Assembly: GCA_002010665.1 (NCBI GenBank)
Contig: MTON01000005.1
Coordinates: 156,613 to 220,612, forward strand
Reading direction: 5' to 3'
Origin: Candidatus Aminicenantes bacterium JdFR-78
GTDB taxonomy: Bacteria; Acidobacteriota; Aminicenantia; JdFR-78
DNA: 64,000 nucleotides
Of the stretch, positions 55,552-64,000 are shown piece after piece. Position 1 is the first letter of the stretch. Every line of letters starts with the position of its first letter. A program made the position numbers and the translations under genes. Under the pieces are notes generated by a model. The model did not search any database. It saw only the letters and a program-made list of their open reading frames with translations, and was not told where the DNA came from.

Positions 55552-55580
55552 AATATATCTTTTATCTTGAATTAAGTCAA
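55552..55580 (-). promoter_or_regulatory. Promoter of the tatA operon, short leader
   Basis: Minus strand: TTGACT (55580-55575), 17 bp, TATATT (55557-55552), 15 nt, tatA ATG. The leader is about 8 nt with no Shine-Dalgarno sequence. Confidence 0.7.
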
Positions 55581-55620
55581 GGCAATAAATTTTTTAAGAA
55601 AATTAAAAAGAGGCTTAGAC

Positions 55621-57399
55621 TTACTTGTTCTGTGGTTTTTTTAGCTCTAATCCTAATTCTTCTATTTGTTTTTGAGCAACCTCTGAAGGAGAACCTGTCA
55701 ATAGGCATAATGCGCTTGTTGTTTTTGGGAAAGGGATCACTTCTCTTATGGAGTCCTCTCCTGCCAATATCATTACCAGACGGTCGAAACCGAGCGCAAT
55801 TCCACCGTGAGGTGGTGCACCGTACTTTAATGCTTCAAGAAAAAAGCCAAATTTATCTTTTATTTCTTTTTCATTTAAACCTAAAATCTTAAAAATCCTT
55901 TCCTGAAGCTCAATATTATTTATTCTAATACTTCCTCCACCAATTTCTATTCCATTTATCACTAAATCATAGGCTTTTGACCTTACTCTTAATGGATCTG
56001 TTTCAAGATATTTTAAATCTTCCTCTTTTGGGGCTGTAAATGGATGGTGGTTGGAAATAATTCTATTTTCTTCCTCACTCCATTCAAATAATGGAAAATC
56101 AGTAATCCATACAAATCTATAGTCTTTAGAATCTGTCTTCTTTCCTACTAAATTTCTCAGCTCTCCAAGAATTTTTAAAGTCAAAAATTTTTCATCTGCA
56201 ACTAAAAGAATTAAATCTCCCATTTTAGCATTCATATATTCCCATAATTTTAAAAAGAAGTCTTCTTTTATTTTTAATGGTGATTTAAAACCTGTTTCAT
56301 CTCTCTTAATCCAGATGATTCCTTTTCCGCCAAGAGTTCGAGCTCTTTCTCCTAATTCATCAAGTTCCTTTCTCGAAAAGCCGATTCCTTCTCTTACAAC
56401 TATTCCTCTCACTTCGCCTCCTGATGCAATTACTTTTTTAAAAATCTCAACTTCAGAATCTTTAGCTAAATCAGTTATATTTATAATTTCAATTTTATTT
56501 CTCAAGTCCGGCCTATCAGTTCCATATTTCTCAATTGACTCATTATAGGGAATTTTTTTGAATGGTGTTTTTATGGAGTAATTTATTACATCGAAAACTT
56601 CTTTCATCATTTCTTCTATAAGATTGTATATATCTTCAGGATCAATAAAACTCATCTCAATGTCAATCTGTGTGAATTCAGGCTGGCGATCTGCTCTTAG
56701 ATCTTCGTCTCTGAAACATCTAACAATTTGGAAGTATTTATCAAATCCTGATATCATTAATATTTGTTTAAATAATTGAGGAGACTGAGGAAGAGCATAA
56801 AATTTACCCTTATAAATTCTACTTGGAACAAGATAGTCCCTTGCTCCTTCTGGAGTTGATTTACTTAAGAAAGGAGTTTCTATTTCAAGAAAACCTTTTT
56901 TTGCCATGAAATTTCTGATTTTCAATGCGATTTGATGTCTCAGTTTGATATTTCTTTGTAATGATGGTCTTCGCAGATCAAGATATCGATATTTAAAACG
57001 AAGTTCTTCTGAGGCCTGTGGAGGATCTGAAATTACAAATGGAGTTGTTTGAGAAATATTTAAAATTTTAAGTTCTTTTGCAAGAACTTCAATTTCTCCT
57101 GTAGGTAATTCTCTATTCATAGATTTCTCTTCTCTCCTCTGAACTTTTCCTTTTATTCCAAGAACATACTCCATTTTTATTTTCTTTGCCCTATCAATTA
57201 GCTGTTTATTCTCAGAAGTGAAGACCACCTGGACTATACCTTCTCTATCCCTTAAATCAATGAAGACTAAATTTCCCAGATCTCTGATGCGGCTTACCCA
57301 TCCAAAGAGTATTACTTCTTTCTCACAATGTGATTTTCTTAGTTCACCACAATAATGGGTTCTTTTCCAGTCACCGAGTGAATCAATTTTGATGCTCAT
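55621..57399 (-). CDS. aspS: Aspartyl-tRNA synthetase
   Basis: 592 residues, bacterial-type class II AspRS with the inserted GAD domain (about 290-400). Anticodon-binding OB fold at the start (GWVSRIRDLGNLVFIDLRD); motif 2 region FRDEDLRADRQPEFTQ near 222; motif 3 GIALGFDRLVMIL near 545. The Leu in RDLGN is at the position that is Leu in discriminating enzymes and His in non-discriminating ones, so it probably makes only Asp-tRNA-Asp. Follows hisS by 5 nt. Confidence 0.97.
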   Translation of the reverse strand: MSIKIDSLGDWKRTHYCGELRKSHCEKEVILFGWVSRIRDLGNLVFIDLRDREGIVQVVFTSENKQLIDRAKKIKMEYVLGIKGKVQRREEKSMNRELPTGEIEVLAKELKILNISQTTPFVISDPPQASEELRFKYRYLDLRRPSLQRNIKLRHQIALKIRNFMAKKGFLEIETPFLSKSTPEGARDYLVPSRIYKGKFYALPQSPQLFKQILMISGFDKYFQIVRCFRDEDLRADRQPEFTQIDIEMSFIDPEDIYNLIEEMMKEVFDVINYSIKTPFKKIPYNESIEKYGTDRPDLRNKIEIINITDLAKDSEVEIFKKVIASGGEVRGIVVREGIGFSRKELDELGERARTLGGKGIIWIKRDETGFKSPLKIKEDFFLKLWEYMNAKMGDLILLVADEKFLTLKILGELRNLVGKKTDSKDYRFVWITDFPLFEWSEEENRIISNHHPFTAPKEEDLKYLETDPLRVRSKAYDLVINGIEIGGGSIRINNIELQERIFKILGLNEKEIKDKFGFFLEALKYGAPPHGGIALGFDRLVMILAGEDSIREVIPFPKTTSALCLLTGSPSEVAQKQIEELGLELKKPQNK

Positions 57400-57404
57400 A
57401 ATTT

Positions 57405-58649
57405 CTATAATTTCTTAGTTAGTTCTTCTACTAATTCCTCTTTATTTAATTCTTTTTGAATCCCCTTTTCCATGTCTTTCAATTTATATTTTTTTTCTCT
57501 TAATTCATCTTCTCCTATAATTAAAACCCACTTCGCATTCAATTTATTTGCTCTGCTGAGTTGATTTTTTAAGTTTTTATCTTTGAATTCTGCGATGCAT
57601 TTTATATTCTTTTTCCTTAAAAATCTAAGAATAGATAATGTCTCCTTTTTTGCTTCATCTCCTAAATATGCAATATATAAAAGATCTTCTTTTTCTTCAA
57701 ATTCCTCTGGTAACAGGGAAATGAGTCTTTCTGCTCCAATAGCAAAGCCAATTCCTGGAAGAGACGGACCATCAAAAATTTTGACAAGATCATCATATCT
57801 GCCACCCCCCAGAACTGCATCCTGTGCTCCTAATTTTTTTGAAATAAATTCAAAAACAGTTTTTGTATAATAATCAAGTCCCCTTGCTAACTTTGGTTCT
57901 ACCCTGTATTCAATTCCGTATAAATTGAGATAATTTTTTAATTTGGAAAAATGTTCTTTGCACTCATTACATAGATAATCTATAATTTTCGGAAAATTAT
58001 CTGCTAAGTTTATGCATTTTTCCTTTTTACAATCAAAAATCCTTAAAGGATTTGTATAAACTTTTCGTTGGCAATCAGGGCAGAGCTCTTTTTTATGTTT
58101 TTCTGCTTCCACTTTCAGAATTTCGAGATAAGGAGGTCTACATTTTTTACATCCTATTGAGTTTATTAATATTTCAATTTGGGAAATTCCCAATCTTTTT
58201 AAAAGAAAATCTACTATTTCAATTACTTCTGCATCAATAGCAGGATCCTCTTCTCCAAAAACTTCAAGACCAATTTGATGGAATTGGCGGTATCTTCCCT
58301 TCTGTGGTTTGTCATATCTAAACATTGGTCCTATATAATAAAATCTGAGAGGTGTGGATTTTAAATAAAGTCTGTGTTCAATTAATGCTCTTACAACTCC
58401 AGGTGTTCCTTCTGGTCTTAACGTTATTGAACGACCTCCTTTGTCAATGAAAGTATACATTTCTTTTATTACAATTTCTGATGTTTCACCAGTGCCCTTT
58501 TCAAAGAGTTCTGTAGCCTCAAATATTGGGGTCCTTATTTCTTTATAGCCATAGAGTTCAAAGGTTTCTCTTGCAATTTTCTCAATGAGTTGCCATTTTT
58601 TTACTTCTGGGGGGAGGATATCCTTTGTGCCCTTTATGGATGAGATCAT
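57405..58649 (-). CDS. hisS: Histidyl-tRNA synthetase
   Basis: 414 residues, class II HisRS. Motif 1 region (IRTPIFEATELFEKGTGE), motif 2 (YYIGPMFRYDKPQKGRYRQF), the His-specific RGLDYYTKTVFEF and motif 3 GIGFAIGAERL. Contains two Cys pairs (CKKCRPP and CPDC, CDKKEKC-type) in the insertion domain around 165-215, possibly zinc-binding. In the accA-hisS-aspS operon; 2 nt after accA. Confidence 0.97.
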   Translation of the reverse strand: MISSIKGTKDILPPEVKKWQLIEKIARETFELYGYKEIRTPIFEATELFEKGTGETSEIVIKEMYTFIDKGGRSITLRPEGTPGVVRALIEHRLYLKSTPLRFYYIGPMFRYDKPQKGRYRQFHQIGLEVFGEEDPAIDAEVIEIVDFLLKRLGISQIEILINSIGCKKCRPPYLEILKVEAEKHKKELCPDCQRKVYTNPLRIFDCKKEKCINLADNFPKIIDYLCNECKEHFSKLKNYLNLYGIEYRVEPKLARGLDYYTKTVFEFISKKLGAQDAVLGGGRYDDLVKIFDGPSLPGIGFAIGAERLISLLPEEFEEKEDLLYIAYLGDEAKKETLSILRFLRKKNIKCIAEFKDKNLKNQLSRANKLNAKWVLIIGEDELREKKYKLKDMEKGIQKELNKEELVEELTKKL

Positions 58650-58651
58650 TT

Positions 58652-59605
58652 TTATTTCCTCTCAATATAAACTCCCATTCTTCTAAATTTATGATATCTA
58701 TATTTTAACCTATCTTGGGGACTCATTTTTTTCAATTCTTCTAAATTCTTTCTAATATATTTATCAACATTCTTGAAAGTTTTTTCATAATCTGCATGGG
58801 CTCCTCCAACTGGCTCTGGAATTATTTCATCTATCACTTTTAGTTCATAAAGGTCCTTTGATGTTAATCTTAAACTTTTTGCAGCAAGTGAAACAGCCTC
58901 CTGACTTTTCCATAGGATGGCAGCACATCCTTCTGGAGAAATTACAGAATAAAAAGAATACTGTAGCATTAAAATTCTATCTCCTATTCCAATGGCAAGA
59001 GCGCCTCCACTTCCTCCTTCTCCAATTATTATATTTATAATTGGGACTTCTAATCGTGACATTTCTCTTAAATTGTATGCAATAGCCTCTGCCTGGCCCC
59101 TTTCCTCTGCTCCAATACCAGGATATGCTCCTGGGGTATCTATAAAAGTTAAAATTGGAAAACCGAATTTATTTGCTAATTTCATTATTCTTAAAGCTTT
59201 TCTATAGCCTTCTGGATGAGGCATTCCAAAATTTCTAAATAATTTTTCTTTTGTTGTTCTTCCTTTTTGATGTCCGATTACCGCGACTGTTTGGCCATGG
59301 TAAAATCCAAGACCAGCAACTATTGCTGGATCATCGCCAAAACGTCTATCTCCATGTAATTCCATGAAGTCTTCTATAAGATTATCTATGTAATCAAGGG
59401 TATAAGGACGCTGGGGATGACGTGCTATTTGTATGATATGGAGTGGTGTCAGTTTAGACTCTATTTCTTTCCATTTATTTTTTAATTCTTTTTTTAATTT
59501 GTTTATTTTTTCTTTGTTTTTTGGATCTGTTTCTAGTTTTCTAATTTCCTCTCTAAGTTTGATTAAAGGTTTTTCCAATTCAAAAAAAGTTTTTTCTTCT
59601 TCCAT
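58652..59605 (-). CDS. accA: Acetyl-CoA carboxylase carboxyltransferase alpha
   Basis: 317 residues. The alpha subunit transfers CO2 from biotin-carboxyl carrier to acetyl-CoA in the first step of fatty-acid synthesis. Family motifs: ELHGDRRFGDDPAIVAGLG, IDTPGAYPGIGAEERGQAEA and GEGGSGGALAIG. accB, accC and accD are not nearby. Its own promoter (59624-59651) separates it from the respiratory operon upstream. Confidence 0.96.
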   Translation of the reverse strand: MEEEKTFFELEKPLIKLREEIRKLETDPKNKEKINKLKKELKNKWKEIESKLTPLHIIQIARHPQRPYTLDYIDNLIEDFMELHGDRRFGDDPAIVAGLGFYHGQTVAVIGHQKGRTTKEKLFRNFGMPHPEGYRKALRIMKLANKFGFPILTFIDTPGAYPGIGAEERGQAEAIAYNLREMSRLEVPIINIIIGEGGSGGALAIGIGDRILMLQYSFYSVISPEGCAAILWKSQEAVSLAAKSLRLTSKDLYELKVIDEIIPEPVGGAHADYEKTFKNVDKYIRKNLEELKKMSPQDRLKYRYHKFRRMGVYIERK

Positions 59606-59623
59606 TTTCTTTTACCTGCTTAT

Positions 59624-59651
59624 TCTATAGAGTTTTCTAAATTCTTGTCAA
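59624..59651 (-). promoter_or_regulatory. Promoter of accA-hisS-aspS
   Basis: Minus strand: TTGACA (59651-59646), 16 bp, TATAGA (59629-59624). Leader about 12 nt, with a weak AGG before the ATG. Confidence 0.6.
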
Positions 59652-59676
59652 GCTCGGGAGAGAAAGGATAGATTTT

Positions 59677-59973
59677 TTATACTTGATTTTTATTTTTGAC
59701 TTTTGTATCAAATTTCATATTGTAAACTCTATCTGCTTCTTTTATTTTTAAAATTAAAATATAAATAAGAATTAATATAATTAGCCAAATCCAAAGAATA
59801 TAAACAAAAATAGCAGTTTTTTCCCTTATATTTTTAGGAGAGGGTTTAATTTCCTTGCTCTCCTTTTCATTTTGGGGAGGCTGTGAAAAAGAGTTAAAAA
59901 AGGGCAATAAAATCAAAATTAATACAGCAATTATTATAATAATAATTCTATATTTCACGATAAATATCCCCAT
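59677..59973 (-). CDS. Small two-helix membrane protein of the bc complex operon
   Basis: 98 residues. Two hydrophobic helices (about 7-27 and 50-71) joined by a Pro/Lys/Glu-rich loop, then a basic tail. The ATG lies within the last codons of the cytochrome b gene. No CxxCH, Fe-S or other cofactor motif. Its place suggests a small accessory subunit or assembly factor of the cytochrome b/Rieske complex; that is inference. Confidence 0.55.
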   Translation of the reverse strand: MGIFIVKYRIIIIIIAVLILILLPFFNSFSQPPQNEKESKEIKPSPKNIREKTAIFVYILWIWLIILILIYILILKIKEADRVYNMKFDTKVKNKNQV

Positions 59974-61028
59974 ATTGTCATAATTATTACATAAATTAAG
60001 AAAACATAAGTAAGGTAAGTAATTATTTTTCCGCTTCTTCCATGTGGTTTTCTATCTATAAAAGGAAGGAGGAAAAATATAATCCCAAAAATTAAAATTA
60101 AAAGAATCGCGAAAGTGTCACCTGGAATAAATAAGATTCTTGAGGGAAAAAGCTTTAATGTCTGAAAGAAAAAAAGGAAATACCATTCAGGTTTTACACC
60201 CTTTGGAGTTGGCGCCATTAAGTCAGCCTCTTTGCCAAGAGTTGCTGGAAACAATAAAGAAAGAGTAATTACTATACCAAAAATTAGCATCCAGAAAATT
60301 AGCTCTCGATAAAAGAAGTTTGGGTAGAAGGGTATTTTCCTGAGAGAGTTTTTCTTCCTTTGGATAGAAATAGGAATACTCATTCCATGTTTTTGAATTA
60401 ATATGAAATGAATACCTAATATGGCGAGAATAAAAAGAGGAAGAACGCAAACATGGAGGGCAAAGAATCTTGTTAATGTGTCTCCTGTTACATCATCTCC
60501 TCCTCTAAGCAGCTTTGTAATCCATTCACCTACTATTGGGATACTTCGTGGAATATCAGTACCAACTTTTGTTGCAGCTAAAGAAAGCTCATCCCATGGT
60601 AAAAGATATCCTGTAAATCCAAATGCCAGTGTCGTAATAAATAATAAACAGCCTGTAATCCAAGTTACTTCCCTTGGTTTTCTATATGCTTTTAAGATTA
60701 AAGTAGAGAAAAGATGAATAAATACAAAAGCAATCATGAAATAGGCTGACCAGCGATGAAACGATCTTATTATCCAGCCCAGGGGGACATCATTCATGAT
60801 CCCAATAACACTTTTATGCGCAGTTTCAATTGTTGGCTTGTAATAGAGAAGTAACATTATCCCAGTAATACACTGGAATAAAAATAGAATTAGTATCGCA
60901 CCTCCCATGTAATACCAAATTGTATATGAATGGCAAGGGACTTCCTTCTTTTTAAGAAAGGCTAAAAATTCATCAAAACCTGTTCTGTCATAAAACCAGT
61001 CTCTAATTTTTTTTAAGCTTTTATCCAT
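59955..61028 (-). CDS. Cytochrome b (bc complex), full-length type
   Basis: 357 residues, about eight transmembrane helices. Haem-ligand histidines appear as two pairs: SFHRWSAY..FIHLF (14 apart) and FALHVCVLP..GIHF (14 apart), matching the bis-His b-haems. PEWYFLF near residue 270 is the quinol-oxidising PEWY motif, so both halves of mitochondrial-type cytochrome b are present in one protein. Overlaps the Rieske gene by 16 nt. Quinol is the substrate; the acceptor is not evident because no cytochrome c1 follows. Confidence 0.94.
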   Translation of the reverse strand: MDKSLKKIRDWFYDRTGFDEFLAFLKKKEVPCHSYTIWYYMGGAILILFLFQCITGIMLLLYYKPTIETAHKSVIGIMNDVPLGWIIRSFHRWSAYFMIAFVFIHLFSTLILKAYRKPREVTWITGCLLFITTLAFGFTGYLLPWDELSLAATKVGTDIPRSIPIVGEWITKLLRGGDDVTGDTLTRFFALHVCVLPLFILAILGIHFILIQKHGMSIPISIQRKKNSLRKIPFYPNFFYRELIFWMLIFGIVITLSLLFPATLGKEADLMAPTPKGVKPEWYFLFFFQTLKLFPSRILFIPGDTFAILLILIFGIIFFLLPFIDRKPHGRSGKIITYLTYVFLIYVIIMTIWGYLS

Positions 61029-61459
61029 CTTTTTATAATTATGTTCTCTCCATCAATTTCAACATTTAATTTTGGTAAAGGAGCTGGAGGAGGGCCAGCA
61101 ATGTTTATTCCATTTTCATCGTACCAGCCATTATGACAAGCACAAAAGAACTTTTTCTGATCAGGAAGCCATGAAACATTACAATCAAAATGAGTACATA
61201 CCCCTATGAAAGCAACAAAACCTCCCTCTTTTCTCAATAAAATTCCTGGTTTACTTCCCCATGAAAAATTCTTTGCACTATATAATGACATATCCTTGAA
61301 TTCAGCCAAAGGTAAAATAACTTCTTCCGGTTCTTTATAAGGTGGGAATATAAATTTTATTATTGGGTAAAGTAATGTTGAGAAAAAAGTTATTGCCCAG
61401 CCTCCTAGAAGAAAATTTAAGAATTTTCTCCTGCTTAATATTGAATATTTTAATCTCAT
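61013..61459 (-). CDS. Rieske [2Fe-2S] protein
   Basis: 148 residues. N-terminal SRRKFLNFLLGGWAI is a twin-arginine signal-anchor. Cluster motifs CTHFDC near residue 93 and FCACHNGWY near 110 carry the two Cys and two His ligands, the usual pair of boxes. Serves the cytochrome b complex encoded next to it. Overlaps sdhB by 4 nt. Confidence 0.95.
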   Translation of the reverse strand: MRLKYSILSRRKFLNFLLGGWAITFFSTLLYPIIKFIFPPYKEPEEVILPLAEFKDMSLYSAKNFSWGSKPGILLRKEGGFVAFIGVCTHFDCNVSWLPDQKKFFCACHNGWYDENGINIAGPPPAPLPKLNVEIDGENIIIKRWIKA

Positions 61460-62184
61460 TTCCTAAACCTCAACAATCGCTTTATTTTTTCAATTATAAG
61501 CTTTCTTCTAAGCCCTTCAATCCCATCAACAGGTCTTACTTCCTTTGGACAAGCTTCAACACATTTAAAGATTGTATGACACCCCCATGCTCCTTCTTGT
61601 GTGTTAATCCTTTTTAGAAAAGAATACGGTCTATGGTCACGCGGGTCCTTTACAAATCTATAAAGTTTTGCCAATGCTGCTGGCCCAAGGTAATTTTCAT
61701 CCTTGCTTACCACAGGGCAGGCACTATAACAGCAGGCACATAAAATGCAATTAACAAATGGATAGATCTTTTCCATTGCCTTTTCACTTATTCGGTGTTC
61801 TTTTTCAGGTGGTTTATTTTTTGTATGTAAATAGGGTCTTATCTCTCGGTAAGCTTTCCAGAAAGGTCCCATATCCACGATTAAGTCCTTTAATATTTCA
61901 AAGTTAGCTAAGGGCTCAATAACTATCTCATCGGGATATAATGTCTCCAGTTTAACTCTACAGGCAAGATCTGGATTTCCATTAATAATCATCCCGCAAG
62001 AACCACATACAGCACCTCTACAGCTATATCTAAAGGAAAGAGAACTGTCCACTTCGTCCCTTATGGTTATAAGAGCTTCTAAAATTGATATAGATGGTAA
62101 AAAATCATATTCATACTCCTGGAAATAGGGTTCTTTGTCTTTCTCAGGATCAAATCTAAAAATTTTGAAAATATATTTCATCAA
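61456..62184 (-). CDS. sdhB: Succinate dehydrogenase iron-sulfur subunit
   Basis: 242 residues. [2Fe-2S] domain with [11 protein letters not shown] near residue 55 and a further Cys at DLACRV; ferredoxin-like part with [13 protein letters not shown] near 147 and [11 protein letters not shown] near 205. Passes electrons from the flavoprotein to quinone. Overlaps sdhA by 4 nt and the Rieske gene by 4 nt, linking complexes II and III in one message. Confidence 0.96.
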   Translation of the reverse strand: MMKYIFKIFRFDPEKDKEPYFQEYEYDFLPSISILEALITIRDEVDSSLSFRYSCRGAVCGSCGMIINGNPDLACRVKLETLYPDEIVIEPLANFEILKDLIVDMGPFWKAYREIRPYLHTKNKPPEKEHRISEKAMEKIYPFVNCILCACCYSACPVVSKDENYLGPAALAKLYRFVKDPRDHRPYSFLKRINTQEGAWGCHTIFKCVEACPKEVRPVDGIEGLRRKLIIEKIKRLLRFRK

Positions 62185-63878
62185 TATTCCCTTTTAGCGG
62201 GTTTATACTTTGTAATAATAACCTCTTTATAACTTATTTTCGGACCTTTATCCGTATATATTACGATTGTATGTTTTAACCATTCTTTATCATTTCTCTC
62301 TTTAAAGTCTCTTCTATAATGAGAGCCTCTTGTTTCTGTTCTATTTAAAGCTCCAAGAGTAATAATTTCAGCAAGATCTAACATTAATTCAAATTCAATA
62401 ATATTTATTAATTCTTGTGAAAATTTTAAATTTGGACTCCCTAAATAGGCCTTCTTGTAATCTTCCCGTAATTGACGAATAGTCTCCAGGGCATATGATA
62501 AATCTTTCCCATTTCTGAAGATTCCAACCTTTTCAGTTGTAATAGCTTTTAACTTATTGAGGAGCTCATGAGCCCTTGTGCCAGATGTTCGAGACATCCA
62601 AACTTTTATTTTCTCTTCAATCTCTTTAGCAGATTCATTTAATTCTCTATCGCTTTTAAAATCTATGTAACCTTCTCTGACATATTTAGAGGCTTCTCGA
62701 CCTGCAATTTTCCCGAACACAATCGTTTCAAGAAGAGAATTCCCACCAAGCCTATTAGCCCCATGAACGCTCACACACGCGCACTCTCCAGCTGCATAAA
62801 CACCAGGAACTACTGTTTCGCATTTCTCATTCACGTCTATTCCACCCATTGAATAATGCTGCGCAGGCTGTATTGGTATAGGAGCTTCAATAGGATCAAT
62901 GCCAGCAAAATTAAGGGCAATTTCTCTGATTCCAGGAAGTCTTTTCATTATCTTCTCAGCACCTAAATGTCTTAAATCAAGATAAACGTATTCATCATTG
63001 ATACCCCTTCCTTCTTCAATTTCTTTTTGGATTGCTCTTGCAACTATGTCCCTTGGTGCCAATTCCATAGCATGAGGAGCATAATCTTCCATAAATCTTC
63101 TTCCTTCTTTATTTATCAAATATCCTCCTTCACCTCTTGCTCCTTCTGTTATTAATATATTTGTTCTATGGAGAGAAGTTGGATGAAATTGAACAAACTC
63201 CATGTCTTTTAAAGGAATTCCAGCTCTATATGCAATTCCGATACCACTTCCCTGATTAATATAAGCATTAGTTGTTCTTAAATAAACACGTCCATATCCT
63301 CCAGTCGCGAAAATAACAGCTTTAGCCTTTATAGGAACAACCTTACCGGATGCAAGTTCTATAGCAATTACTCCAAGACATCTATTGTTTTTAATAACAA
63401 GTTTACTAACAAGCCACTCATCCAGAAATTTCACATTTCTCCTAATACATTGCTCATAGAGAGTGTGTAAAAGAACGAGTCCGGTTCTATCAGCTGCATA
63501 GCAAGTTCTAGGAAATTCACCTCCTCCGAATGGTCTCTGGGCAATTGTTCCATCTGGAAACCGGCTGAAAGGAGCTCCTAAATGCTCTAATTCATAAATT
63601 GTAGGTATTGCCTCCTTGCACATGAGTTCAACAGCGTTCTGGTCAGCTAAGTAATCGCTTCCCTTTATGGTATCAAAGGCGTGTAATTCCCAAGAGTCGT
63701 GTTTTCCTTCTGGATGATTTGCTAATGCAGCATTTAATCCGCCTTGGGCAGCTCCTGAATGTGAACGAAGGGGATGAACTTTGGAAATTACAATTGTATC
63801 TAATTCCTGTGGAATTTTTAATGCTGCTGAGAGACCTGCTAAGCCTCCTCCAATTATTAGAATGTCACATTTAACCAT
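62181..63878 (-). CDS. sdhA: Succinate dehydrogenase flavoprotein subunit
   Basis: 565 residues. N-terminal [15 protein letters not shown]-binding loop, the covalent FAD His in [21 protein letters not shown] and the active-site region [13 protein letters not shown], and [12 protein letters not shown] near the C-terminal FAD site. Oxidises succinate or, in the reverse direction, reduces fumarate; the sequence alone does not settle direction. Starts right after sdhC with 2 nt between. Confidence 0.96.
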   Translation of the reverse strand: MVKCDILIIGGGLAGLSAALKIPQELDTIVISKVHPLRSHSGAAQGGLNAALANHPEGKHDSWELHAFDTIKGSDYLADQNAVELMCKEAIPTIYELEHLGAPFSRFPDGTIAQRPFGGGEFPRTCYAADRTGLVLLHTLYEQCIRRNVKFLDEWLVSKLVIKNNRCLGVIAIELASGKVVPIKAKAVIFATGGYGRVYLRTTNAYINQGSGIGIAYRAGIPLKDMEFVQFHPTSLHRTNILITEGARGEGGYLINKEGRRFMEDYAPHAMELAPRDIVARAIQKEIEEGRGINDEYVYLDLRHLGAEKIMKRLPGIREIALNFAGIDPIEAPIPIQPAQHYSMGGIDVNEKCETVVPGVYAAGECACVSVHGANRLGGNSLLETIVFGKIAGREASKYVREGYIDFKSDRELNESAKEIEEKIKVWMSRTSGTRAHELLNKLKAITTEKVGIFRNGKDLSYALETIRQLREDYKKAYLGSPNLKFSQELINIIEFELMLDLAEIITLGALNRTETRGSHYRRDFKERNDKEWLKHTIVIYTDKGPKISYKEVIITKYKPAKREY

Positions 63879-63880
63879 AT

Positions 63881-64000
63881 TTAATAATTTCGGGTAAAAT
63901 ATAAGACTATAAGAAAAGCAGAGACAATAGTTGCAAATACTGTAAAAAACCAGAAAAGGAGTTTTTCTTTTTTAACTCCTAAATCATATAAAATCGTTCT
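63881..64000 (-). CDS. sdhC: Succinate dehydrogenase cytochrome b subunit, C-terminal end
   Basis: The last 39 codons of a gene running in from beyond the window. [15 protein letters not shown] followed by one transmembrane helix and YFTRNY is the usual end of SdhC-type membrane anchors, in which Arg and Asp are conserved near the haem. The position directly before sdhA supports it. Partial, so the haem ligands cannot be checked. Confidence 0.75.
   Translation of the reverse strand, partial: RTILYDLGVKKEKLLFWFFTVFATIVSAFLIVLYFTRNY

Noticed and set aside
59677..59973. The small protein after cytochrome b as cytochrome c1 or other haem protein
   Set aside because: It has no CxxCH motif and only two hydrophobic helices.

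Overview
The window is about two-thirds A+T, very compact, and almost entirely chromosomal housekeeping genes. I see no rRNA, CRISPR array, insertion sequence or prophage. The organism is a Gram-negative (diderm) bacterium: it encodes LptE, a full Kdo pathway, a Tat translocase, a Rieske/cytochrome b complex and succinate dehydrogenase. The gene order (leuS-lptE-holA; rpmH-rnpA-yidD-yidC-jag-mnmE-mnmG-rsmG-parA-parB-bactofilin-kdsB-pyrG-kdsA-kdsD-kdsC) would suit an uncultivated lineage near Acidobacteriota or Aminicenantes. That placement is inference with low confidence.

Layout. 1-2.5 kb (minus): a cell-wall amidase, a Tat-dependent DUF362 protein and a truncated NapH-type 4Fe-4S membrane protein. 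2.6-9 kb (plus): leuS, lptE, holA, murJ and dtd, with rpsT opposite. 9-12.8 kb (minus): ftsY, ribD, ribE and ribBA, without ribH. 12.9-28.7 kb (plus): a small membrane protein, then the origin-type block from rpmH to parAB with a perfect parS site, running into bactofilin and the Kdo/CTP genes, a phosphohexomutase and uppP. 28.7-46.4 kb is the accessory part: an outer-membrane-like protein, an M14 carboxypeptidase, two ECF sigma/anti-sigma loci, queH-hypF-OsmC, a class IV aminotransferase, an amidohydrolase, a decayed secreted-protein gene, several lineage-type hypotheticals, and an AAA ATPase behind a large palindrome. 46.5-50.8 kb (plus): dnaG, rpoD, a CAU tRNA and a zinc-ribbon coiled-coil protein. 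50.8-64 kb (minus): an acyl-CoA synthetase; the tatA-tatC-exporter-kinase-deaminase operon; accA-hisS-aspS; and a respiratory operon sdhC(partial)-sdhA-sdhB-Rieske-cytochrome b-small membrane protein.

How genes connect. KdsD, KdsA, KdsC and KdsB make CMP-Kdo using CTP from neighbouring PyrG. UppP, MurJ and the amidase serve envelope building. TatA/TatC could export the Rieske protein and the DUF362 protein, both of which begin with twin-arginine segments. The Sdh and Rieske/cyt b genes form a complex II-III operon with no cytochrome c1 gene in the visible part.

The most interesting signals lie at the level of expression. At least six genes (amidase, ftsY, mnmE, ECF sigma, queH, a zinc-ribbon protein) have a -35/-10 pair placed so that transcription should start within a few bases of the start codon, with no Shine-Dalgarno sequence; leuS, tatA and dnaG have leaders of about 8-14 nt. 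The first ECF sigma gene and a divergent membrane-protein gene share a mirrored promoter (TTGAAAC, 16 bp, TAATC). rsmG is split by a -1 frameshift next to an A9 run, and its stop codon lies inside parS.
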